NCBI GenBank assembly: GCA_036924285.1
Contig: JAYKYS010000009.1
Location: 5,952,001 to 6,016,000 of the forward strand
DNA length: 64,000 bases
From: Asterella californica
Lineage: Eukaryota; Streptophyta; Marchantiopsida; Marchantiales; Aytoniaceae
Direction: 5' to 3'
This document shows, in pieces, positions 35,640-46,238 of this stretch (the first letter of the stretch is position 1; each line of letters opens with the position of its first letter). The notes under the pieces were generated by a model. It was not told the DNA's origin. It saw only the letters and a program-made list of their open reading frames with translations, and searched no databases. Position numbers and translations under genes: made by a program.

Positions 35640-36613
35640 TGCGGCTTTCGAGCCATAAACTGACCGGGTGATAGACTACGACGCCACCAGTCACATGAAA
35701 TCCTACCAAGAGTGATTTAGTTCACTCGAGCCGGTGGAGAATCCTCAATTATGATGATAGGCGGTGACACCAAGCATCAGATCCAGCACAAAGATAACAT
35801 TCTGCTAGACATTCCTGCTTCAACGTTTATTGGTATAAGGAATGTCTTGCATGTACTCACATTGACTAGAAACCTGCTATCTGAAGGACAGTTGATAGAG
35901 CATGACCAACATGTGCGCTTCAATAAAGATGGATATTTTATTGAAGATTCTAATAGCACTCTCATAGCTCGTGGTAGCAAGATTGGTAAGTTGTTCAACT
36001 AGATGCTTCTGTGTTTAAGTTACAAGATGTCATGTATGACAGAGTGGTCCAATTTAGTCTGATATTGACATATGACACAAGCGAATTGGCACATGAACTT
36101 TTAGAGGTTGAAAAGCCTTCCGAGTTCTGACCTGATTATAAGTCTGTCCAAATTCAAATCCAATGAGTTCATTGGATTTTGTGCAGCATGTCAATCGGCA
36201 AGCAAGCTAGATAACCCTTTAAAGCATCAAGTAGTAGAGCGAACAAGCTCTTGGAGCTTGTTCATACTGATGTATGGACTGCTTCTCAGTCAAGTATCCA
36301 AGTCTTTTGGATACTTCGTCTCAAACCTTGTGTCTACGTCAGATCACTTGCAAAGAGATGTGACAAGTGTATCAATTATCTCTTGCAGATCTGAACGGCC
36401 AAAGCATCCAGTGAGTAGGTATATGTATAAAGATTTTCTTGCTGCACACGACGCATACATGGTCAATGTTCTTCATGAACAAGATATGAGTTCACTTGAG
36501 GAGGCGATGCACGAATGAGTGAGTGCTACAGAAGTTGAGCTTGCTCGCTTCACCATCAATAGACTTGGGAGTTGGTGCACTTACTTGAGAGTAAGAAGGT
36601 GATTGGTTTATAA
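35640..36613 (+). pseudogene. copia protease, integrase start and RT start, collapsed
   Basis: D-Y-D-A-T-S-H-M at 35674-35697 stands where copia proteases have D-S-G-A-T-S-H-M, so the glycine of the active site is lost. The frame at 35751-36002 (NVLHVLTLTRNLLSEGQL) is the pre-integrase region. 'CAACQSASKLDNP' and 'LELVHTD' at ~36180-36275 belong to the integrase zinc domain and the beginning of its core. After that, coding jumps to T-W-E-L-V-H-L-L-E-S-K-K-V-I-G at 36563-36607, the first reverse transcriptase motif, then TAA. The integrase core has been deleted. Confidence 0.7.
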
Positions 36614-36870
36614 GTCAGCGATTGAGATTCTCAATACGCGTCACTATGAGAATGAATTTCATTTTCTCTTATCAAAAGTGTGTAAGTGTTATAAAAATAT
36701 ATACTAATCAGCTATAATAAAATTAAATTCATTTATAAATATTATATGTTAACCCATATCGGAGTAGCTAACTGATCCAGATAGAACTGATAAGTGAAGA
36801 GCAGCCTGATGCGTTCCTGGGGTATAAGTCCGGGACTGAGATTCTCAATACGCATCATTTTACAGAGACA

Positions 36871-36920
36871 TTAATATATGTTCTAACCCTTCCTGTCGGA
36901 TGAGTTAGAACATATATTAA
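36871..36920 (+). repeat. A-type palindrome, perfect 17-bp arms
   Basis: ttaatatatgttctaac (36871-36887) is exactly complementary to 36904-36920 around the 16-nt centre ccttcctgtcggatga. The next palindrome starts at the very next base. Confidence 0.9.
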
Positions 36921-36952
36921 ACCTCGTGTACACTTTGAAATGTACATGAGGT
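36921..36952 (+). repeat. Palindrome abutting an A-type copy
   Basis: acctcgtgtaca (36921-36932) pairs with tgtacatgaggt (36941-36952) with one mismatch, loop ctttgaaa. It is followed by GAATAA, as are the C-type copies. Confidence 0.75.
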
Positions 36953-37043
36953 GAATAAACAGCAATGAATAATAGAGAGAAAATGTATAATGATAGTTGT
37001 ACATGAAATCTCCACCACAAAATTCAACTTCCTTGCACATTGC

Positions 37044-37071
37044 TCACATTTTCCATCCTCAGATGAAGGGA
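37044..37071 (+). repeat. C-type palindrome, weak
   Basis: ttttccatc and gatgaaggga surround ctca. The core CATC/GATG is perfect and the rest is imperfect. It lies 14 bases before the next A-type copy. Confidence 0.4.
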
Positions 37072-37085
37072 AGAACATGAGGTGG

Positions 37086-37150
37086 TTGAATTTATCACCT
37101 AACCCTTCCTGCCAACCCTTTCAGCTGGAAAGGTTAGGTGATAAATTCAA
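37086..37150 (+). repeat. A-type palindrome, perfect 19-bp arms, nested centre
   Basis: ttgaatttatcacctaacc (37086-37104) is exactly complementary to 37132-37150. The centre is 27 nt (37105-37131), begins cttcctgcca, and contains a second small palindrome, CTTTCAGCTGGAAAG, overlapping its right edge. Confidence 0.9.
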
Positions 37151-37329
37151 TCTCAAATTAAACAATTTTTCTCAATGGACAGTTAATAGATCTTATGTCT
37201 CTTGGAGGGTGTTTTCATGTGTTCACTGATATGTTCTTTTCTTTTCCATTTTTGGCATGCACTTAATATCTATACTCATACAAAAATATTCTTCTTACGA
37301 AGGTTAGTCTATAATTATAACTTAATACT

Positions 37330-37490
37330 TAAATAATGTTCACTAACATTGGATGAGAATAAGTTATTTACCTTTAGATATAAAGAACTAAGTCTGACCC
37401 AGAAGATTGATAACCATGTCCGAGTCGACTGCATTTCCAATTGTTCCTTCCTCTTCTCACGCTTGTCCTCCTTTCTCTTTCCAGCACTAA
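37330..37490 (+). repeat. Dispersed repeat R1, copy e (right part)
   Basis: 'ccagaagattgataaccatg', 'ctgcatttccaatt' and 'cttctcacgcttgtc' correspond, in order, to 'ccagaaatttgataatacct', 'ctgcaatttcc' and 'cttctcttcacgcttgtc' at 17331-17407. Confidence 0.6.
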
Positions 37491-38214
37491 CTCCGAATTA
37501 CATGTATATTTTGTCTAAATAAACTAATATTGTATAACTTTTCATGATTTATGAAGAAAATACACAATATAACACTAGCTTGTTAAAGAAGAGCATTCGT
37601 CTAGAGATAGAACAGCTTGAGTTCAACTCCTATTTTGATTTTTTATTTAAAAAGGTCAAAATAGAAAAAAAAAAAAAAAAGACAAACCCTTTGTGATGGC
37701 AATGAATAAGCATCCCTACCGACTGTAGGAAGCTGAAGGCACAAAGGAGAAAATCGCATCAGCATTTTTCTGTCATAAGGGTATACTGTGGTCATTTAGC
37801 ACAACCTTCAGATAATAATGGCTTTTTCATGATGCAGGATAGATAAGCTTGGTGAGGGCTTATTACCGTACTGGTAACGCAAATCGCATAAACCCTTGGA
37901 CAGAGTGCTAATTTATTGCGTATCAAGTGTCAGATGATTCTGTTCGAGTTCATAACTTTCACGCATACGTAAAAATTTTGACATTAGAAAGAATTTAATA
38001 CTAAAGTATAGCATGTGACAAAGTTGAATCTTAACACAGCTTAGTGATAAATTAGTGATTATATAAACTATATTTTTTAGAAGATGATTTTGATGTGAGA
38101 TTAAATGAAAAAGATAATGCGTATTGAAGTATGCACAAACCTTAGCTGTGCGAATTGAGTTATCAGTACGATACGCACGGAGTACTCAGTAGATAGTGGA
38201 TGCCTTTTAATACT

Positions 38215-38250
38215 AAGCACAAGTTCTCGGACTTCCGAGAACTTCTGCTT
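38215..38250. repeat. Palindrome, 16-bp arms
   Basis: aagttctcgg (38221-38230) and ccgagaactt (38235-38244) are perfectly paired across actt. After one mismatch, five more pairs extend the stem. Confidence 0.85.
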
Positions 38251-38357
38251 TGTAGTATATTTTGGAAAATTATAGTTATTTCTAACTGTATATCCACTTG
38301 CCATCTGCTCGTTGTATGGTAAACCTTCGAGTATTAGTAGTATTAGTATATGTATTA

Positions 38358-38424
38358 GTCAACAAGTATTAGTAGTTCGATATGTTGAGGCCAACGCCAT
38401 ATCGAACTACTAATACTTGTTGAC
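38358..38424 (+). repeat. B-type palindrome, perfect 27-bp arms
   Basis: Positions 38358-38384 and 38398-38424 are exact reverse complements, without a mismatch, around the 13-nt loop ttgaggccaacgc. This is the longest perfect palindrome noticed in the window. Its inner part matches the B-type copy at 25941-25963. Confidence 0.95.
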
Positions 38425-38637
38425 AAGTTATCTTGGAAAGGTTATTATGTGCTGGAACATCATGATTTGGTTTCTGTGAAAACGTAGAACTATACTTTGT
38501 CTCCAGTATATGCTATTCGAGTGCAATTTGAGTTAACGATGAAAATATAACTTATAAACCCAGAGCTAACGTGCCACCGTAACTACAAGTGAGAGAACAT
38601 GTTGAGAAAATATAATTATCTAATCCAGATATTAATT

Positions 38638-38718
38638 AATTATATAATTAATAAATTAACCTTGTTCCCCTCTTCCATCTTCAGATGGCAGAGGTGAATA
38701 AGCAACATATTATATAAT
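38638..38718 (+). repeat. C-type palindrome with long outer arms
   Basis: cctcttccatct (38669-38680) pairs with agatggcagagg (38683-38694) with one mismatch across a 2-nt loop. Outer pairs continue intermittently, ending in attataat.. blocks (38638-38647 and 38709-38718). Confidence 0.7.
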
Positions 38719-39247
38719 GTTTTTTGTCTTCCTCACCGAAACACAAAAAGTTGAACACAAGAGAATTAATCTCTCCCAAGAACTCTCAACATAGAGAAAT
38801 TAACTAATCACCTCAACTCCCAAAACTATATTTATCCCTAATCCCACTTGGAGAACCTTAATTGTAACCTAGGTGCATAATATGCAAAGGTGATCTGTAT
38901 ATTACGGTGAATATATATGCATCCCAAATGAGTGAGCGAACACATAGACACACTATTTCAAATGATTCGTTTTACATGATCATTTTTGCAGAACTTTTTT
39001 CTTGTAAAAGTTAATGTTTTTTCTGCAGTAAGCAAACATTGTGCCACTGTACCAAAAAATTGGATTTATTTTGCCACTGCATTGAGCACAGTGGTAAGAT
39101 AAATATAAATATAAATATATAGACTTAATTTTAAATATCTAAATTTAATTTACTAAATTTAAAAAACAAAGTTGAAATACTTCTCAGCTTAATGTACCAC
39201 ATGAACAGTGGGAAAAAGAAAAACTTATAAGCGTTGTGAGTTGAAAC

Positions 39248-39278
39248 TTAACCCCTTCTACTGTAAGAGAAGTGTATC
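39248..39278 (+). repeat. A-type centre, arms lost
   Basis: 'ttaaccccttctactgtaag' followed by agaagtg resembles the A-type centre, but no clear arms remain. It lies ~30 bases before the copy at 39304-39353. Confidence 0.35.
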
Positions 39279-39303
39279 GGACGAATAAAAAACAAATCTC
39301 TTT

Positions 39304-39353
39304 TTAATTTATGAGCTAACCGTTCTCACAAGAAAAGTTAACTCATAAATTAA
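39304..39353 (+). repeat. A-type palindrome
   Basis: Arms at 39304-39320 and 39337-39353 pair at 16 of 17 positions around the 16-nt centre cgttctcacaagaaaa. Confidence 0.85.
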
Positions 39354-40434
39354 TGTGCACGCAAATATTTGAATAAGTTCCTCTACCATTTGATAATGTA
39401 AAAGTAATCAGATATTGACAATATGGGTTGTCATGTAACTAATGCGGTCTACTGAAGCGTGAATAGGTATATTCGTCCATGGACAGTCTCGGGTGATGTC
39501 GGCTTGCAAACAATGTGAGTTCGGTGGTGTGACTGTCGTGAAAGTACGTCGTGATATTTTCCCGATCTATAACCACACATAGCACGGAAAGAAACGGCAT
39601 CATTGTTGCCACGCGTAGACGATGTACAGTAGAGCTACACGTGAAGAGAAAAACAAGTAGCTATTTTGCAGTGAGAAAGACGCGACGCAATGAATAGCCA
39701 ACGGATAGAAAGACCCATCAAGCATTACAAGGGAAAGAGGGAGCCGAAGGGCAGAAAAACAAGTAGCTATTTCTTGCAATGTAATTGCGGGCCTATGGGA
39801 TGAGCGATTAATCCGAATCCAATGCAATTCTTTTCCGATTTCATATCCGCTCCATCTTCCCCGTCTGTCACTTAACCGTCACTTAATACGACAAAATACA
39901 CTACAGGACAAAACTCCCTTCACAATCGACATATAGCTATACTAACGCACAGCAATAATACGTCCTAAAACGAAAGCAAAGGGAATCACATTTTTCGTAC
40001 CGAAACGAAGATCTTGGTTCTTAGATCAACTTTGTTTTGCATCGAACAGCTTGGGAATGTTTTGCATCCCGAAGGGAGCAAATTGATGATACCACTAAGT
40101 GCAGTGTGGTTCTAGGCGGGCTACATATAAAGTTCTTTGCAACGCTGGTCACAGTCGCTCAGTCGTATCCGCTTGTTGTTCCTGAAACGGTGGGAGGAGG
40201 AGCAGCAGCAGTTGGATTCAAGTGCGCACCCACACAGTCCTCCGTGTTGACCTTCGACGACGATGAAGAAGCTTTTTTGCTCGAGGTGCACACTCATTTC
40301 TTCGGTGGGGCCGCCCTCGCATGTAGACAGTGAATCCTTTTGCTGCAAATTCTTTGATGTTCCCTTACAGTCAGGCAGCTAAGAATTTTGGCACGAAAAC
40401 TGGGAAGCAGCATAATTCACCCTTGGATAACGAG

Positions 40435-40488
40435 CACCTGCATATTCACCTCCTCCATCTTCCGATGGAGAAGGCAAATATACAGGTG
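40435..40488 (+). repeat. C-type palindrome, 25-bp arms
   Basis: Positions 40435-40459 pair with 40464-40488 at 21 of 25 positions around ttcc. The inner CTCCATC/GATGGAG and the outer CACCTG/CAGGTG are perfect. Confidence 0.85.
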
Positions 40489-40721
40489 GTTAATTTAATT
40501 CAACTGAGTGTTTACTCCCTGACTTGTACCTTCTGAATCGCGGCACTCAGGGCAAGACTTATGAGTTATCTCCCACTTTTCCCGTGTTTCCCGGCATTGG
40601 TAACAGATAACATTCATCTTTATATCTACTTAGTATATATTTTTTATTTAACACCTATTTATATTCTCAATATCATTAAGCGAATAAAAGTTCTCGAAGT
40701 TCATCCAACATGCATATTGAC

Positions 40722-41590
40722 TTGATCACACCCCCCAATAGGTTACGTGAACTTGATCATATCTCTTTTAACGATAACGATATATGGCTTGATAACACCT
40801 CTGACTTGCTATTGCATGTAAAACTAGTCACTTTGTGATGTTACTCACATGTTTAAACTGTACATATTAAAAGAATGACAATATGGATAGTCTAACGAGT
40901 CTATAATGTTAAATATTTTGACTTACAGTGATATTTAGTCAAAATGAAAATACTAAAATAATAAACCAAAAAATAAAATGATTAGTTTTATTATCAATAA
41001 CACTAAAGTGTATGATAAAACAACCAAACGTTAAGAGAGGTACGATAAAGCGCAACAATCGTATTAGAGGTATGATCAAGCCAATTTCTAGATAATACCA
41101 GTAGTACGGACCCGGATCTAGATCGATGAATACGGTAAAGTTATTCGCATCCCTTACGCCTGGCGACAGTTGAGTACTACGGGAGAAATGACCGAGGAGG
41201 ACCAAATTTGGCACATATCGAGATGCCAGAGGACCCACCTGAACATTTCAGCGGTCAATCAGTTGATAACCTTCAGAACAATATGACCGAGACAGGCTTT
41301 GCCATACTCTCATACGATCTTGACCGAGTCTTCCCTTTTAACGCACATGAGGGCTCAGTTGATCGAGAAGGCCTGATTTGGGTAGTCATAGAAACGAATA
41401 AATTCCAAGACGCGATTTTATGCTTTTGATCCTGTACTATGATGCTGCTTCAATACTCAAAGAAGTGATTCCGAAACTCGTTTCAGCAAAAAGAAGAAGT
41501 AAAAACTGAAATAGTAACGTCAATTCACAAGGGACAATTCGCGGGGGTACGATCAAGCTCAAGAAACCTTATAGGGTATGATCAATCAAA
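40722..41590. repeat. Inverted array of a TTGATCATACC-type motif
   Basis: On the left, CTTGATCACACC (40731), CTTGATCATATCTCT (40752) and GGCTTGATAACACCTCT (40786) read forward. On the right, AGAGGTACGATAAAG (41037), AGAGGTATGATCAAGCC (41066), GGGGGTACGATCAAGCTC (41543) and AGGGTATGATCAATC (41573) are the reverse complement of the same motif. The two halves could fold on each other. No coding motif lies between them. It may be a foldback-type element remnant. Confidence 0.55.
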
Positions 41591-44500
41591 TTACTGTGCC
41601 CGTAAGCGATCCACTTATACCAAAGTACGAACTTTTTCTTCTTCCCGTTGGAGAATATTCTTCCTTAGCTCTGACACGCCTACTACTACCGCACTGCTGC
41701 TTGTGCTTCATTCGTTGCCGTTGTAGCGGGTTTTACACGTGGGCAGCTATTCATCGGTACTTGCTTTTCTTGCAAACTAAATGACAAGAAAAAACGCATC
41801 TAATACAAGTAAATGCCAGGTTCTCCCGGTGGCCACGGTCCTTCTGAATATGTTTTGGTCTTTCTTTTCTTTGCTTCCTATCGGGTGAGTAGATACTCTA
41901 TAGAAATTCCTATCCTAATAATACTGGATTAGTTGTAGTGACTTCTATACAGTATCTTGTTCTTTACTCAGAATTCAAGAAAGCGATCGTGGAAGGATGG
42001 AAGTTCAAATTGGTGTAGAGATCCGCTTGTGATGCAATCACGCCGGAAGCACGAGAAGCAAGAGAGGTGGAGTGCAAAGTGGATTCTGGGCCGACGGATG
42101 GAGGTCTGCTTGCTGCCTTCAAGACGCAAGTAGTACCTTCCTACTCTGGACTGGGACTGGTGCTCAAATCTGCTGTCGAGAAAATAGATCACCACACGTC
42201 AAGAAATGTTTTCCTTCTTCGTATTGTGAGTTGATCGTGCGAGATATTCTGTTTGACGGGGCGATTAGGCGTCCAAAGGCAGCGCACCCACAAATGCTAG
42301 AGAGGGCAGGACAACACTCGCACTGTTTGACACTAGACTGATTCGTTAAACCGATCCGTCAGTCTTCTTTTCCGTGTGTACTTTATTGTGCACCCTCTGG
42401 AGCATCGACAGGCGGGATTGATGCTGGCTCATAAACGAGTATACATTTTCTTGGCTCTATACTATCCTTTTTTGGTGCTGGATATGGAGTCACACTCGAG
42501 TTGCATGCTTAGAGAGTGGAAACTGTGTGCGCGTGTGTTTACATCCATTATCCGGCACGCATCATACCGCTTGGCCTTTCGACCGTAGTTCCCGCTCGCG
42601 TCCTCTGCGGAGGGTGTAGAGAAGGAAAGACTTCACTCTCAGAGCAGTGTTTCGTGCATGTGGTCATACAACTCCGAGCACGAGAGGGAAGGCCGGCATT
42701 GAGGACTTTCGGAGCAAGGCATAGTGCTACCTCTGCACCCTGCACCTCCAGTTCCTCACCCAACAATCTAGAGAACGCCTGAGAGGTGCGAGAACGTTCA
42801 ATTTTGCCCCGTCGGATAACTTATCGCTTACTGAATTAACTACAGATAGATAGATATTGAGTTTCAAATATCTAACGAATGACGGTCCAGCCAGGGCTAG
42901 ACTGTATTTTGTGTAGTCTTGGAGGTCTATTCAGACTAAAGATTAGTCAGGGCTGCGTTTATATGCAGTATCTAACACTCTGCTGAAACCGAGTTGATCT
43001 TCTGACGTTTGTCAATCAAGAAGTTTGGTCGTTGAGGATTAGCAGGCCGTACTAAAGCTTGTCAGATTTAAAAGTTTTCTTCCGCCATGTAGGAAGGGGT
43101 TTGAATCTTTCTTTAGCTACTATAGTGCCGAAACTTGAGAACGGAACTGTTCGGTTGTGATGCACTTGACCAACTCGAATAATTCTGGGGTATCCAGATT
43201 TCTATAGCTTCAAGCTTTTGCTAAGATTTTCCTCGTTCACTCCCATGATCTCCACTACAGAAAGTGAAGGCCTGGCCAAGGCACCAATCAAGATGACAAG
43301 ACTCTATGATTAACCGGGCAGAAAGCTGAATTCATAACCGAAAGCACACTGGGCAACCGGCCCCATGAGTTCTAGTCATGGATACTTCGGTCTTGGTTCT
43401 TGTAAAAGCCTGAATGTCTTCAGAGAGTTTGACGGAAATGGTGAATATTTATTTCCACTACCTTTCTGATCTAGCAGTGCCCGGAATGAACTGCCTCTCT
43501 CAAAGTTCCAATCACTCCGATCGAGGAGTGAAGGAAATGTATAGGAATGTACAAAACCTTAAACATACCTGGTAATTCTAACATGAGAGCAGCTAAGATA
43601 CTGGTTCATACCGGTTGACGCAGATGGAATGCGAACATTGGTTAGAAAGTAACCTGAAACGACATGGGGAACTTTGGCCACACCTGGAGCCAAAAGGCAG
43701 GGTGTTTGAGGAGAAGACAGCAATCTTCTCGGCTCAGTGGGTGAGCTGCATTTCAAGCTATCATCATAAGTTTTCCTCACCCTAAACTCACGAGAGCTTT
43801 GAAAGTTTTAGTCCTAATACCCTTAACAATCAAGCACTCCAGAATATGTCAGAATTCACAAATACTAACATTCACAAGATATTCTAGAATAGGTCAGACA
43901 GAAGTTCACTAAAGGTTCTACAGAGTAGAGCACCAGAGCCTCCCTCTTAACTAAACCACAAGAGAGTTAACTCTCTACCGTGCATGGTTAGAGTTGGATG
44001 TTTGACTAGAAGCCGCTGAATCCCCAAACGGATGCTTACAGCAGACAGTACTGGTGAAGTACCAGTATCAAAATGCCGTGACGCCCTTCGCCCTACATGG
44101 ATAGGTAGGATATAATCAATTGAAGAAAAAGTTGATGGGAAGACCTTTTCGGCTTAAAGCTTTAAATTGGGTCTTTATAGCATCATCTCTAATACTTCTC
44201 ATCAACAGAATGTCCCTTCATTACTCTTCCGAGTGATACTTTCTAGCCGAGTTTGATCTTATTTGTCCACCAGTTCTTCTGCTCCCACACAAGATACAGC
44301 CTTCATGAGAATTTGCAACTAAATTGCAAGTCTCCTTCTAGAAATAACTAAAGCCTAGGCGGCCTGGAGCCGTCATATTAGACTTGAGTCTTGACGGCAC
44401 CTTGAGATACAAGTTTTGTGTTCCCCACACAGCGAGTCAAGATGGAAAACACTTGTTGAACTGACCTACCAACCACAAGGGATGACACAAATCACGGGAA

Positions 44501-46238
44501 AACGGATATTCAAGGAGAGTAGAATACGAGTTTCTAGGGTTTACAGTGCACAGTACGTAGAAGTGAGCGATACTTTAGCGACGGAGACTGACGCGATGGG
44601 GCATGCATGTACTGACAGATGGAGTGCATATTTGTCAATGGCCCCACAGAGCAAGAGAAAACACTGCAATGGATTCGAAAGTGGCAGTTAATTCATGTAA
44701 AAGCGGGGACTGCACGGATAGAATATTCCCTTCGCTCTGGTTTATTGTCTTTCTCGGTTTTGAAGCGATCACTTGCCATACCAGAATCAACTGAAAGAAC
44801 TACTACGACTGTCATTGAACAGTCCTAGTGGAAGGAGTTAGAGATGCAGTTAGATTCAGCCTGGTAGACCAGGGTTTTGGACAAGGTGGGAGGGGACGCC
44901 AGCGAGCGAGGGTTCAGGGCTTTAGAGCCCAGGACTCCGACGGAGGGAGAAGTGGGCCGCCGCCCGCAGATGCATGATCCTGTTAAGGGCCTGAGGCCTC
45001 AACAGTGGAGACAAGCTAACAAATGTGCTCCTTCAGTATGGAGTCTACGGACATAAATGACGACGAGGGCTACCAAAAATTCCGCATGAAACTAGACAAT
45101 ATAATCACGCAATCGAGAGGAGGAAAGAGGTGGATTGAGTGAGTGAAAATTCACTAGCCACCCGAGAAAACAGGCATTTCAGCTGCACGGGACTGATCGG
45201 GACTAGACGGGGACAACGACTGGAAGGAAGGTGTCTCTCAAGAAGCCCAAGACAGGGAGAGTCATAAGGAAGAAAACGGAACGATCTGGTAACAGCTGAC
45301 AGTTGCTGCACTGTTCACACAAACGTCCAGGCAGGAGTTTGTGCGCAATGAGGGACTTGTGACGAGCTGATGAACAGAAGCAGATAAGATCGTGTCCCAG
45401 TGTTATGCAAGCATCGTGGAGGTCATGGAGGGAGGGAGCGACTCTGGGTTGTACACGCCTTGTAGCGGCAAATATAACTTGAGTCTTCCTTCATGAGCAG
45501 GCTTGTGGTGGGGTCTCGAAAGTGGGAAGGGTTAGGAAGAGAGTTTGCTCTGGACTAGTGCAGGAAGTAGATGCTGAGGTCACTGCGAACCCTGTACTAT
45601 AAGAGTTCTGTTTCCACTGGAAAACTCTCCCCTGTCCCAATGTGCGACCGTCACGAGCCTGCTCAGACGGTGTAGGTGCCATTGGAAATGGTTGAGAGGG
45701 GACTTCGATTGAACTGTGGCCTTTGAGCTCTGAACTTTAGGTGGGACTTGCTCGCGCGGAGCTGTTTCAAGCAAGCGCTGCATGCCCCATTGGACATCAT
45801 TTGGCAGGGTCTTCGATCGAAAGAGGAGCTAGCAGTGAGAGCTGAGAGGGAATTACTCGGCTGCTCTGAGTTACATGTGGGTTTTGTTCTGCTGCATAGT
45901 GCACATCTCTCCGCTTAACCCACCAAGGACGCCCGTTGGACCCACGAGGCATTGGAAAGTGAAACAAAAACCCAACACATCATCTATCTACCTATAAGTT
46001 TTGTACATACGGAGTTTGTAGTGGATAACGTGTAAATACACTACTATACGTGTGAGCGGAGGGAACAATCCTCATCATCTCCCAATCCTCCCTTTCATGA
46101 AACGTATCCTCTTTTACCACCCATGTACTCAATTTGCTGTTCGAATCTGGAAATCGCAGTGAATCACGGAATTGAAGTTTATATACTTTCGTTACGAGGA
46201 CATCGGAATAAGCATTGTTCGTTCCGAGATCTAGCGTA
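41591..46238. other. Gene-free spacer upstream of NOV
   Basis: No frame has recognisable content, although 42000-42800 and 44850-45900 are richer in G+C than the spacers elsewhere. The last kilobase should hold the NOV promoter and 5' leader. 45980-46230 is AT-rich with 'catataagt'-like runs, but I cannot point to a convincing TATA box. Untranslated or non-coding RNA cannot be excluded. Confidence 0.45.

Larger units (their letters stand above)
33878..36613 (+). mobile_element. Truncated Ty1/copia retrotransposon
   Basis: An LTR-like segment ends with ACA at 34049. It is followed at once by tggtattagagc (34050-34061), matching the plant initiator-Met tRNA primer site TGGTATCAGAGC at 11 of 12 bases. 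Downstream come gag with a zinc knuckle, protease, the integrase zinc region, then directly the start of reverse transcriptase. PR before IN before RT is the copia order. Most of integrase is missing and the element stops after the first RT motif, so it is a deletion derivative. No 3' LTR was found. Confidence 0.85.
36614..40720. other. AT-rich intergenic DNA dense in palindromes
   Basis: No gene is supported. At least nine short palindromes (listed) lie in under 4 kb, with one R1 copy (37330-37490) and a poly-A run near 37665. A tRNA B-box-like 'gagttcaactcct' occurs near 37618. A 98-codon frame at 40037-40333 has no recognisable motif and lacks an ATG at its first codon. Confidence 0.55.

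Noticed and set aside
36241..36316. Two 10-bp perfect palindromes inside the copia integrase region (36241-36263 and 36292-36316)
   Set aside because: They fall in former coding sequence where the amino-acid text explains much of the pattern; not counted with the spacer palindromes.
40037..40333. 98-codon frame with a Gly/Ala-rich stretch in a locally GC-richer patch
   Set aside because: Its first codon is not ATG, no motif is visible, and a competing frame exists on the other strand.
44049..44067. 7-bp palindrome around gaagt
   Set aside because: Arms this short are expected by chance in 64 kb.
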